From positions 62,001-126,000 of the forward strand of contig JAFLEI010000010.1 of the NCBI GenBank assembly GCA_017301975.1: 64,000 bases of DNA. The letters run 5' to 3'. The position numbers and the translations under genes were made by a program. The notes beneath the pieces are model-generated. The model saw only the letters and a list, made by a program, of their open reading frames with translations, searched no databases and was not told the origin of the DNA. The number at the start of each line of letters is the position of its first letter. Positions within the stretch are counted from its first letter, which is position 1. The DNA is from Verrucomicrobiota bacterium. GTDB taxonomy: Bacteria > Verrucomicrobiota > Verrucomicrobiia > Verrucomicrobiales > Verrucomicrobiaceae. Below are positions 42,520 through 49,819 of this stretch, piece after piece.

Positions 42520-42813
42520 ATGAAAACGAGATTGGTTTCATTGCTGATTATTTCCACTTTTCTTTGCTCATGCAGCATAATTAAAAAGCCGCCGGCTGGC
42601 AGTTCAACGAGCTTTCGAAAACTAGAATCTAAATCTGAACGTCGTGGGCACTGCGCTTTGATAGTTCGGTTCTACCGGGATGCAGACGGTCGTGAAGTTA
42701 GGCATGGGCCCACATCGGTTTTTCACCCTCCGAATACGCAAGGTGGTACGGAATGGTATGAGCATGGACGAATGGTCCGAGTTTCGAAAAACGACTCGTT
42801 TATTAACAAATAA
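42520..42813 (+). CDS. Small lipoprotein with MORN/YwqK-like segment
   Basis: This 97-residue protein starts with a lipoprotein signal, MKTRLVSLLIISTFLCSC, with lipobox LCSC. The C-terminal half, RFYRDADGREVRHGP then TEWYEHGRMVRVSK, resembles the repeat of MORN/YwqK-type proteins (G-x-x-HG-P ... WY-x-x-G-x-x-x). The repeat count is only about one and a half, so this is tentative. The base composition is more AT-rich than the flanking genes, as with the small lipoprotein at 34188. It stands alone 129 bases after the PQQ-type gene; that gap holds nothing recognisable. Confidence 0.6.
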   Translation: MKTRLVSLLIISTFLCSCSIIKKPPAGSSTSFRKLESKSERRGHCALIVRFYRDADGREVRHGPTSVFHPPNTQGGTEWYEHGRMVRVSKNDSFINK

Positions 42814-42844
42814 ACGCGAACATCCTTTCCTGAAGGAATAAAAG

Positions 42845-42865
42845 CCGAGCAAGAAGAACGCTCGG
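42845..42865 (-). terminator. Probable terminator of the DUF1549-DUF1501-lactonase operon
   Basis: CCGAGC and GCTCGG are perfect 6-base arms around a 9-base loop. On the minus strand the stem is followed by CTTTTATTCC, a moderate T-tract. It lies about 250 bases after the lactonase stop, which is far, so other terminators may come first. Confidence 0.5.
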
Positions 42866-42877
42866 CAGCGGCTTGAG

Positions 42878-42899
42878 GGCTGGCTGTCCCCAGCCAGCC
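42878..42899. repeat. Stable hairpin downstream of the small lipoprotein
   Basis: GGCTGGCT and AGCCAGCC are perfect 8-base arms around GTCCCC. No T-tract follows on either strand, so it is not a classical terminator, but it may protect transcript ends converging here from both sides. Confidence 0.4.
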
Positions 42900-43114
42900 G
42901 CCGTCGGAGCCCACGACTTTTGAACAAGTGTCAGCACTCCAACTCGGAAACGAATTTGCAATTTGCTATACATCGTTCTGCGCATCGTTCACTGGGGTCA
43001 GAGTGAGTGGCATTCATTTCCGGCCCCTTATTTAAAGAAACGGCGGCGTGTGGAAGTGGTGCGAGGTTATACGTTCGCTACAGTTCTGACTATGCCACCG
43101 AATGAGTGCGACGT

Positions 43115-44245
43115 TTACTTTGCCCAGCGAATGCACGATGGCATCGGCATCTCGACTGGAGTGCCGGTTGCTGTGATTTTCCCGCTCGTGGCATCAATCC
43201 GAAACACGACCACGCTGTTTCCCGGCATGTTTGCGCAGAGAAGCCACCGGCCATCCGGGGTGATGAGCAGGTTCTGCGGCCCTTTGCCGAGGCTGGGATC
43301 GATGGAGAGGAGCGTGAGTCTGCCATCTTCACCTATGCGATACGACGCGATGCTGTCGTGACCCCGATTTGTGCCGTAGAGATACTTGCCGTCTGGGGTG
43401 ATTTTCAAATCAGCCGTGTAGCTCTTGCCACTGAATCCGTCGGGAAGCGTGGTGAGGGTCTGTCGCTCGGTGAGCGTGCCGGATGCGGGGGTATAATCAA
43501 AACACGTCACTGTGTTTGCCAGTTCGTTGATCACATACACATGCCTGCCGTTCGGATGAAAGGTGATGTGACGCGGACCGGATCCGGGCTGCATCTTCGC
43601 AAAGGACTGGGCATCATTTGGCGTTAGCTTTGCCTTGGCCGCATCAAGTTGGTAAACCAGGATCTTGTCGATTCCCAGATCAGCAGCGAGCGCGAAGCGG
43701 TTGTCCGGACTGATGACGATGCTATGCGCATTGGGTCCCTTCTGGCGTTCGGGGTCGATGCTGGAGCCGCTGTGCTGCACAAACGTGGCAGCTTCTCCCA
43801 GCATGCCATCCTCTTTCACCGGCAGCGACGCCACACTTCCTGACGCGTAATTTGCCACCACCAAGGTCTTGCCCGTGGCATCGACATCAAGATCACACGA
43901 AGCCGTTCCGCGCGCAGACTGCTGATTCAGCTTCTTCAGCCGGCCGGTGCGACCTTCAAGAGCGTAGGCCGCCACAAATTCATCATCCGCCCCACCGAAC
44001 TTATCGGCATTGATCGCATAGAGGAAGCGTTGGTCGGGCGAAACCGCCAGGAAGAACGGATTCTGAATATCAGTGGTTCGATGCAATGGCTGCAAAACGC
44101 CGGTCTTCAAGTCGAAGCGAAACGCATGAATGCCAGCTTTGTCTCCCGAGGCGAACGCGGAGATAAACACCACAGGTTCGGCCGCCGAAAGCGTGACGGA
44201 GGCCATGCTAAGAGCAGCTAGAAGTAAGTACGTAAAATAGCGCAT
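43115..44245 (-). CDS. Exported lactonase, 6-phosphogluconolactonase (YbhE) family
   Basis: This 376-residue seven-bladed propeller has a signal peptide (MRYFTYLLLAALSMASVTLSA). Family motifs are NPFFLAVSPDQRFLYAIN, CDLDVDATGKTLVVANY, GPNAHSIVISPDNRFALAAD, GPRHITFHPNGRHVYVINE and GPQNLLITPDGRWLLCAN. The cytoplasmic relative Pgl/YbhE hydrolyses 6-phosphogluconolactone; an exported version must act on another lactone, perhaps one produced by the exported Gfo/Idh dehydrogenases. It lies 16 bases after the DUF1501 gene. The ATG at 44245 is chosen because an upstream frame overlaps that gene. Confidence 0.83.
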   Translation of the reverse strand: MRYFTYLLLAALSMASVTLSAAEPVVFISAFASGDKAGIHAFRFDLKTGVLQPLHRTTDIQNPFFLAVSPDQRFLYAINADKFGGADDEFVAAYALEGRTGRLKKLNQQSARGTASCDLDVDATGKTLVVANYASGSVASLPVKEDGMLGEAATFVQHSGSSIDPERQKGPNAHSIVISPDNRFALAADLGIDKILVYQLDAAKAKLTPNDAQSFAKMQPGSGPRHITFHPNGRHVYVINELANTVTCFDYTPASGTLTERQTLTTLPDGFSGKSYTADLKITPDGKYLYGTNRGHDSIASYRIGEDGRLTLLSIDPSLGKGPQNLLITPDGRWLLCANMPGNSVVVFRIDATSGKITATGTPVEMPMPSCIRWAK

Positions 44246-44261
44246 AATGGAATGATATACC

Positions 44262-45674
44262 TCACGCAAGAATGCCAGTCACCACGTCACCATACACGTC
44301 TGTCAGACGGAAGTCGCGACCGGCATAGCGATAGGTAAGTTGTTCATGATCGAGGCCGAGCTGATGCAAAATGGTCGCATGCAGATCATGAACATGAACC
44401 TTCTTTTCGACGGCATTCATGCCGAGTTCATCGGACGCACCGTAGGCGAGGCCACCTTTGATGCCGCCACCGGCCAGCAGGGTGCTGAAGGCAGTGTGGT
44501 GATGATCGCGACCGCGGCGCATGGGATCGACCTGCTTGTTTTTGTCCTGCGTTTCCTGCGAGTAGGGCGTGCGGCCAAACTCACCAGTCCAGACGACGAG
44601 GGTGTCCTCCAGCAGGCCGCGCTGCTTGAGATCGCTGATGAGAGCGGCTGAGGCGCGGTCGCTGTCGGCGCAGAGTTTGGGATGGTTCTTGTAGTGGTCG
44701 CTGTGTGTGTCCCAGGGCTGGTTGCTGCTGCTTGTGTAATAGACGCTGATATAGCGAACGCCGGACTCCGCGAGACGCCGCGCGAGCAGGCAGGAGCGGC
44801 CAAAGGGGGTCTCGCCATACATCTCGCGCATCTTCGCGGGCTCGCGGCTGATGTCGAAGGCATCGCTGGCGGCGCTCTGCATGCGGTAGGCGGTTTCCAT
44901 GGCCTTGATCTGACCTTCGAGCGCATGGTCCTGCTCGCGCTTCGCGGCGTGCAGGTGGTTTAGCTTTTGAATGAGGTCGATCTGCCGCCGCTGCTGCGCG
45001 GGGGCAAGCGCTGAGTTGCGCACATTGGCGACGAGCTTGTCCACGCTCATGTCGGAGGTGATGACGCCAGTGGCCTGGTATTCCGAAGGCAGGAAGGAAT
45101 TGCTCCACAGCGCAGGACCCACCACGATGTTGGGCGTGGGCCGCAGCACCACGAAGCCGGGCAGGTTTTCGTTTTCACTGCCCAGGCCATACAGCACCCA
45201 TGAACCCATCGATGGGCGGATGGGCTGGAGATTGCCGGTGTTCATCATGAGCAGCGCGGGCTCATGATTCGGCACATTGGTGTGCATGGAGCGGATGACG
45301 CAGCAGTCGTCGATGATGCTGCCCAGAGCAGGCAGGCTTTCGCTGACCTCGATGCCGCTCTGCCCGCACTTGTGAAACTGCAGCGGGGATGACATGAAGC
45401 CGCTGGTCTTCGGTGCCTTGTAGAGCTTGCCGGAGGGCTGCTGGCCTTCGTATTTCTTCAGCGCCGGCTTCGGATCAAAGGTGTCGATGTGCGAGGGCGC
45501 ACCGTTCATGAAGAGGAAGATGACCCGTTTCGCACGCGGGGTGATCTGCTGCTTCACAGCGGCCTGCGCAGGAGCGCCCATCATGCCCGCAAGGCCGATG
45601 GCACCAAAGCCAGCCGAGAGGCGATGGAGGGCTTCACGCCGGGTGAGCTGCGCGGGATTGGGATCAGTCCACAT
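44262..45674 (-). CDS. DUF1501 protein, Tat-exported
   Basis: This 470-residue protein begins MWTDPNPAQLTRREALHRL, with a twin-arginine motif and a hydrophobic core (GFGAIGLAGMMGAPAQA). DUF1501 motifs include VIFLFMNGAPSHIDTFDPKP, GVRYISVYYTSS, LVVWTGEFGRTPYSQ, GRDHHHTAFSTLLAGGGIKG and HVHDLHATILHQLGLDHEQ. It starts 11 bases inside the end of the DUF1549 gene, the usual coupled pair. A long open frame upstream of this ATG runs antisense-like through DUF1549 and is not coding. Function unknown; predicted periplasmic, of alkaline-phosphatase-like fold. Confidence 0.88.
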   Translation of the reverse strand: MWTDPNPAQLTRREALHRLSAGFGAIGLAGMMGAPAQAAVKQQITPRAKRVIFLFMNGAPSHIDTFDPKPALKKYEGQQPSGKLYKAPKTSGFMSSPLQFHKCGQSGIEVSESLPALGSIIDDCCVIRSMHTNVPNHEPALLMMNTGNLQPIRPSMGSWVLYGLGSENENLPGFVVLRPTPNIVVGPALWSNSFLPSEYQATGVITSDMSVDKLVANVRNSALAPAQQRRQIDLIQKLNHLHAAKREQDHALEGQIKAMETAYRMQSAASDAFDISREPAKMREMYGETPFGRSCLLARRLAESGVRYISVYYTSSSNQPWDTHSDHYKNHPKLCADSDRASAALISDLKQRGLLEDTLVVWTGEFGRTPYSQETQDKNKQVDPMRRGRDHHHTAFSTLLAGGGIKGGLAYGASDELGMNAVEKKVHVHDLHATILHQLGLDHEQLTYRYAGRDFRLTDVYGDVVTGILA

Positions 45675-47493
45675 AGAGCATTTCATTGGTGGCGAGAAGC
45701 GCCTGCGCGAGCTGCTCCCATGCGTTGGGGCCGGATTCAGTGGCGGGCTGTTGCAAGAACTCACGGGCGATGGCGAGTTCCTCCGCCTCGGGCTGACGCG
45801 CAAAGAGGAGTGCGTAGGCATGGCGGATGCGGGCGGCATCATCGCCACTGCATTGCTGGATGCGCCGGGCCAGTTGTTTTGACTGCTCAAGGATGAAGGG
45901 GCTGTTCATCACATAAAGCTTCTGGGTGGGCGTGGTGCTGCTGGTACGGCGCGCGGCATGGACGTTGGCATCCGGGTAGTCGAAGAGCATGAGCGTCTTG
46001 TTCAGCTCACGGCGGCTGACCTGGGAGTAGATGGTGCGCTTGTGATGCACGGGTGCGTCAAGATTCAGAGAGGAGCCCCCTTCCCGGCTGAGCGTACCTG
46101 CGGTGGCCATGATGGCATCCCGCCAGGACTCGATGCCGAGCTGGCGGCGGTTCATGCGCCAGAGGTGATCGTTCGCCTCATCGAGCTGCGTATTCGCCGC
46201 GCTGCCGCTGCTGCCCTGACGGTAGGTGGCGGACATGACGAGCTCGCGCATGAGGCGCTTCACGGACCAGCCGTTCTGCATGAAACGCAGCGCGAGGTCA
46301 TCGAGCAGTTCGGGATGCGTGGGCTTGTCTCCCGTGGTGCCAAAGTTGCTCGGGGTGCGCACGAGCGGACGGCCGAAGAGCAGATCCCAGACGCGGTTCA
46401 CCATCACGCGGGCGGTGAGTGTGTTGGTGGGATCGGTGATCTGGCGGGCCAGCTCGGCACGGCCGCTGCCTTGCTGAAACTTCACAGGCTCATCCTTGCT
46501 GAGCACCTGCAGCCAGCCGCGCGGGACATTGGGGCCGGGGGCTTTGACATCGCCGCGATCATAGACGGGCAAGTCGTGTGGGTTCACATCGCGCACGATG
46601 TGCAGGGTGCCGGGGTCCATTTTGTCGGCGAGAGTTTTGCCGTCCTCATCCTTGCCATCGGGGCGCAGATTGACCATCTGCATGGAGGCAAAGACGCCGG
46701 CCATGGCGTAGTAATCGCGCGCGGTGATGGGGTCGAACTTGTGATCGTGGCAGCGTGCGCAGGCGACGGTGAGGCCAAGGAAGGTCTGTGAGACGGTGTC
46801 CACCTGCTCCGACCATTCCTCCGCCTGCACATCGAGCATCCCTCGGGCATAGAGCTTGTGCCCGAGACCGAGGAAGCCGAGCGCGGCGAGATCGGCTTTG
46901 TTCTGCGGCTCGATCAAATCCACCGCGAGCTGCTTCTGCACGAAGGCATCGTAGGGGAGGTCCGCATTGAAGGCGGCGATGACCCAGTCGCGATAGCGCC
47001 AGGCGTTTGGATAGGCGAAGGAGGAATTGTTGCCCACCTGATGCGCCTGATCTTCGGCATAGCGAGCGAGATTGAGCCACATGGCGGCCATGCGCTCGCC
47101 AAAGGCGCGGCGGCTGAGCAGACCATCCACGAGCCGTGCGTAGGCATCCGGGCGGGTGTCATTCACAAAGGCCTGCACTTCCTCCGGCGTGGGCGGCAGG
47201 CCGGTGAGGTCAAACGTAGCGCGGCGGATCAAGGTGCGCGCATCGGCCTCGCGTGTGGGCGTGAGGTCAGCGGCCTCCATGCTCGCGAGGATGAAGCGAT
47301 CCACGCGTTCACGCGGCCAGGTGGCATCCTTCACCTTCGGCAGGGCCTGCTTCTTCGGTGGTACAAAGGACCAGTGCTGGCGCGCCTTGGCCCAGTCAAT
47401 CGGCGCAGGCTCCGCCCCCTGCGCGAGGGCGCAGAGCAGCAGCAGAGAGGCGGTGATTTGAAACGGGGCGTTTGGCACGCGAACATTACGCAC
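45664..47493 (-). CDS. DUF1549/DUF1553 protein without the N-terminal cytochrome domain
   Basis: This 609-residue exported protein has a signal segment (ITASLLLLCALAQGA). DUF1549 covers about residues 55-260: ERVDRFILASMEA, RRATFDLTGLPPTPEEV, and a CxxCH motif in CARCHDHKFDPITARDYY. DUF1553 follows (LARQITDPTNTLTARVMVNR, HPELLDDLALRFMQNGWSVKRL). Unlike the relative at 55819 it lacks the N-terminal Planctomycete cytochrome c domain, so only one possible heme site remains. The start is a GTG at 47493; no ATG precedes the signal segment. It is the first gene of an operon with DUF1501 and the lactonase. Confidence 0.87.
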   Translation of the reverse strand: MRNVRVPNAPFQITASLLLLCALAQGAEPAPIDWAKARQHWSFVPPKKQALPKVKDATWPRERVDRFILASMEAADLTPTREADARTLIRRATFDLTGLPPTPEEVQAFVNDTRPDAYARLVDGLLSRRAFGERMAAMWLNLARYAEDQAHQVGNNSSFAYPNAWRYRDWVIAAFNADLPYDAFVQKQLAVDLIEPQNKADLAALGFLGLGHKLYARGMLDVQAEEWSEQVDTVSQTFLGLTVACARCHDHKFDPITARDYYAMAGVFASMQMVNLRPDGKDEDGKTLADKMDPGTLHIVRDVNPHDLPVYDRGDVKAPGPNVPRGWLQVLSKDEPVKFQQGSGRAELARQITDPTNTLTARVMVNRVWDLLFGRPLVRTPSNFGTTGDKPTHPELLDDLALRFMQNGWSVKRLMRELVMSATYRQGSSGSAANTQLDEANDHLWRMNRRQLGIESWRDAIMATAGTLSREGGSSLNLDAPVHHKRTIYSQVSRRELNKTLMLFDYPDANVHAARRTSSTTPTQKLYVMNSPFILEQSKQLARRIQQCSGDDAARIRHAYALLFARQPEAEELAIAREFLQQPATESGPNAWEQLAQALLATNEMLYVD

Positions 47494-47641
47494 GCAGGAA
47501 CCCTGTTTTGACCTCTTAAGGCAAAAAGTTGAACTCCGCGGCCCGGTTCCGAGCGTTTAATAGGCATGGGATCGCAGCTGATTTTGCCGTCGGCGAAATC
47601 GGTAAATGCGGGAGACGACAACATCAGCCTATGACCTGCCG

Positions 47642-47863
47642 ATGAAACACGAATTCAAAGTGGGGGACCACGTGGAATGGAACTCGGAAGCAGGCCGCGT
47701 CCGCGGAACGATCAAACGAAAGGTCACTTCCGAAGTGAAGTTTAAGACCTACACCGTCCACGCTTCCAAAGAGGAGCCGCAGTATTTGATCAAGAGCGAC
47801 AAGACGGAACACATGGCCATGCACAAGGGCTCCGCCCTCACCAAGGTCAGGAGCAAGTCATGA
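47642..47863 (+). CDS. DUF2945 (HVA1-type TUDOR) protein
   Basis: This 73-residue basic cytoplasmic protein begins KHEFKVGDHVEWNSEAG, followed by GTIKRKVTSEVKFKTYTVHAS, PQYLIKSDKTEHMAMHKGSAL and a Lys-rich end. This matches the small SH3/TUDOR-like DUF2945 family, found in bacteria and fungi, of uncertain role. The ATG at 47642 is preferred over an in-frame start at 47606. It overlaps the DUF488 gene by 4 bases (ATGA), and the two often occur together. Confidence 0.82.
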   Translation: MKHEFKVGDHVEWNSEAGRVRGTIKRKVTSEVKFKTYTVHASKEEPQYLIKSDKTEHMAMHKGSALTKVRSKS

Positions 47864-48453
47864 GCGCGTTGAAACGTCAAAAGCCGGCCCGGCGTGGGGA
47901 AAAGAACACGCCCGACGAAAGAGCCGCATCCGTCGTGCTGACGATCGGTCATTCCACCCGTACGATCGAGGAATTCATCGCCCTGCTCAAGGCTCATGGA
48001 GCGACTTGTGTCGTGGATGTGCGAACAGTGCCGAGGTCCCGGCACAATCCGCAGTTCAACAAGGATTCCCTGCCACAATCTTTAAAAAAAGCCGGGCTGG
48101 GGTACGTGCATATGCCGGGACTCGGCGGCCTGCGCCATGCAAAAGGTGATTCGCCCAACATGGGCTGGCGCAATGCTTCGTTCCGTGGCTACGCGGATTA
48201 CATGCAAACGGCGGAATTCGAGGAGAGTCTGGGCGAATTGATGGAACTGGCGCAACAGGAGACAGTCGCTTTGATGTGCGCCGAAGCCGTGCCGTGGCGC
48301 TGTCATCGGTCGCTTATCGCCGATGCGTTGCTGGTCCGTGGAATCCAGACCGAAGACATTATGAGTCCGACCCGCCGTCAGAGCCATTCCCTGACTTCCT
48401 TTGCCAAAGTCCATGGCACGACCCTTATCTATCCGGCAGAAGGTTCCGATTAG
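47860..48453 (+). CDS. DUF488 family protein
   Basis: This 197-residue protein has the DUF488 pattern: VLTIGHSTRTIEEFIALLKAHG, VVDVRTVPRSRHNPQFN, YVHMPGLGG, and the cysteine motif LMCAEAVPWRCHRSLIAD. The family is cytoplasmic and poorly characterised. The conserved Cys-x8-CHR motif suggests metal or nucleotide chemistry. The first 25 residues are basic and not conserved. It is coupled to DUF2945 and followed after 142 bases by a radical SAM gene with a possible LexA site. Confidence 0.85.
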   Translation: MSALKRQKPARRGEKNTPDERAASVVLTIGHSTRTIEEFIALLKAHGATCVVDVRTVPRSRHNPQFNKDSLPQSLKKAGLGYVHMPGLGGLRHAKGDSPNMGWRNASFRGYADYMQTAEFEESLGELMELAQQETVALMCAEAVPWRCHRSLIADALLVRGIQTEDIMSPTRRQSHSLTSFAKVHGTTLIYPAEGSD

Positions 48454-48513
48454 AGGAGTTTTGCTAACCACCTCACGATGAGAGAGATGATGATGGGGTT
48501 GAAAAATGTTCAC

Positions 48514-48533
48514 AACTGTTTATATGAACAGTT
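48514..48533 (+). promoter_or_regulatory. LexA-like palindrome upstream of the radical SAM gene
   Basis: AACTGTT and AACAGTT form perfect 7-base arms around TATATG. Inside it, TGTTT-ATAT-GAACA differs at only one base from TGTTC-N4-GAACA, which I recall as the LexA operator described for Verrucomicrobia. It lies 62 bases before the chosen ATG at 48596. It would fall inside an N-terminal extension if translation began at 48506, which supports the later start. SOS control is inference. Confidence 0.55.
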
Positions 48534-48595
48534 ATCAAACCAAGGGTGTCAGAGGGAAACAGCGGTGTGATGCCCTCCCGCGCACTCGAACTTCC

Positions 48596-49654
48596 ATGAC
48601 TCCTCACAACAGACCTTCGGGGCGGGGCTCCGCCAGTAACCCGAAAAATCGGTTTGAAGACACCGAATACATCGCTGATCCGCCCTCCGTCGATGAAGAG
48701 GAAGCCCCGCATCCGCGCACGCAGTTTATCCGAGATGATTCGCAATCGCTCATCACTTACAACACCAGCCCGGATGTGGGCTTTGATGCCAGCTTCAATG
48801 TGTACCGTGGCTGTGAGCATGGGTGCGCCTACTGTTTTGCCCGTCCGACTCATGAGTATCTGGGCATGTCAGCCGGTCTTGATTTCGAAACGAAGATCAT
48901 GGTGAAGGAAAGAGCGCCGGAACTCCTGCGCAGGGAGTTGTCGAAGAAATCCTGGAAGCCCCAGGTTCTGGCCATGAGCGGGGTCACCGATTGTTATCAG
49001 CCCGTGGAGCGGTTGCGCCGGTTGACCCGCCGCTGCGTTGAAGTGCTGGCGGAATTTCGCAATCCGCTCGCCATCATCACCAAGAACCATCTGGTGACAC
49101 GGGACAAGGATCTGCTTGCTGAACTGGCGCGTTTTGGCGCGGTGGTCGTGAACCTTTCAGTCACCACGCTGGAGGGAGGATTGGCAAAGAAACTCGAACC
49201 ACGAGCGTCCAGCCCCACACGACGCCTGGCTGCAATTCAGGAGCTGAGCAATGCCGGGATTCCGGTGCGCGTATTGATGGCCCCCGTCATTCCCGGGCTG
49301 ACGGACCATGAGATGCCCGCGCTGCTGCGAGCATGTGCCCAGGCGGGCGCGCGGGATGCGAGCTTCATTCCGCTGCGCCTTCCCTGGGCGGTGGCCCCGC
49401 TGTTTGAGGAATGGCTGGAGCGCCACGCTCCAGGAGCGAAAGACAAGGTCCTCGGGCGAATCCGAGACATGCGGGGAGGTAAACTGTATGACTCCCGCTG
49501 GGGACACCGAATGACGGGCCAAGGCTTTTATGCAGAACAAATGCAGACCCTGTTTAAGGTGGCGCATCTGAGAGCGGGCTTTTCGTGCGATATCCCACGC
49601 CTTTCATCGGCCGCATTTCGAGTGCCAAGTGCTCAGCTCGACCTCTTTGCCTGA
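48596..49654 (+). CDS. PA0069-family radical SAM protein (SplB-like)
   Basis: This 352-residue enzyme binds a 4Fe-4S cluster through Cys73, Cys77 and Cys80 in the motif RGCEHGCAYCFAR. It continues with GLDFETKIMVKE, SGVTDCYQPVE, ITKNHLVTRD and VNLSVTTLEGGLAKKLEPR, the pattern of the PA0069/SplB-like group. The C-terminus ends QLDLFA. Relatives include spore photoproduct lyase, but this group has no settled reaction; it is often near DNA-repair genes. The N-terminal 60 residues include IADPPSVDEEEAPHPRTQF, typical of the family. The helicase gene follows after 165 bases. Confidence 0.88.
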   Translation: MTPHNRPSGRGSASNPKNRFEDTEYIADPPSVDEEEAPHPRTQFIRDDSQSLITYNTSPDVGFDASFNVYRGCEHGCAYCFARPTHEYLGMSAGLDFETKIMVKERAPELLRRELSKKSWKPQVLAMSGVTDCYQPVERLRRLTRRCVEVLAEFRNPLAIITKNHLVTRDKDLLAELARFGAVVVNLSVTTLEGGLAKKLEPRASSPTRRLAAIQELSNAGIPVRVLMAPVIPGLTDHEMPALLRACAQAGARDASFIPLRLPWAVAPLFEEWLERHAPGAKDKVLGRIRDMRGGKLYDSRWGHRMTGQGFYAEQMQTLFKVAHLRAGFSCDIPRLSSAAFRVPSAQLDLFA

Positions 49655-49819
49655 GCGGATTTGCAGAAGAAGCGGTGCGTCCAGGAAAGGTTCCGCACAA
49701 CTTCATGCATCTACTTCTCCGAACGTGTCGAAAATACACACGGAACTGATGCGCATGAAAGCAACACCCCTTAATTCTGCAAGCAGCGCGCAAATGAGGG
49801 CATCGGAGGGGGCGCAGGG

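Larger units (their letters stand above)
42814..43114. other. Intergenic region with two hairpins and a possible repeat remnant
   Basis: This 301-base gap lies between the small lipoprotein and the stop of the lactonase gene. It holds the hairpins at 42845-42865 and 42878-42899 and the phrase GGGGTCAGAGTGAG at about 42994-43007, which recalls intergenic mobile repeats of some bacteria. A plus-strand open frame beginning at 42963 runs into the lactonase gene antisense and has no protein-like features. I see no RNA gene. Confidence 0.5.

Noticed and set aside
42963..43361. Plus-strand open frame of 132 codons in the gap before the lactonase gene
   Set aside because: Most of it is antisense to the lactonase, and the part in the gap has no ribosome binding site or conserved pattern.
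45675..45890. N-terminal extension of the DUF1501 gene at 44262
   Set aside because: It would run through the end of the DUF1549 gene in another frame. The Tat signal begins at the ATG at 45674.
49724..49742. Short inverted repeat CGTGT/ACACG upstream of the helicase gene as a second LexA site
   Set aside because: The arms are only 5 bases and do not match TGTTC-N4-GAACA; chance occurrence is likely.
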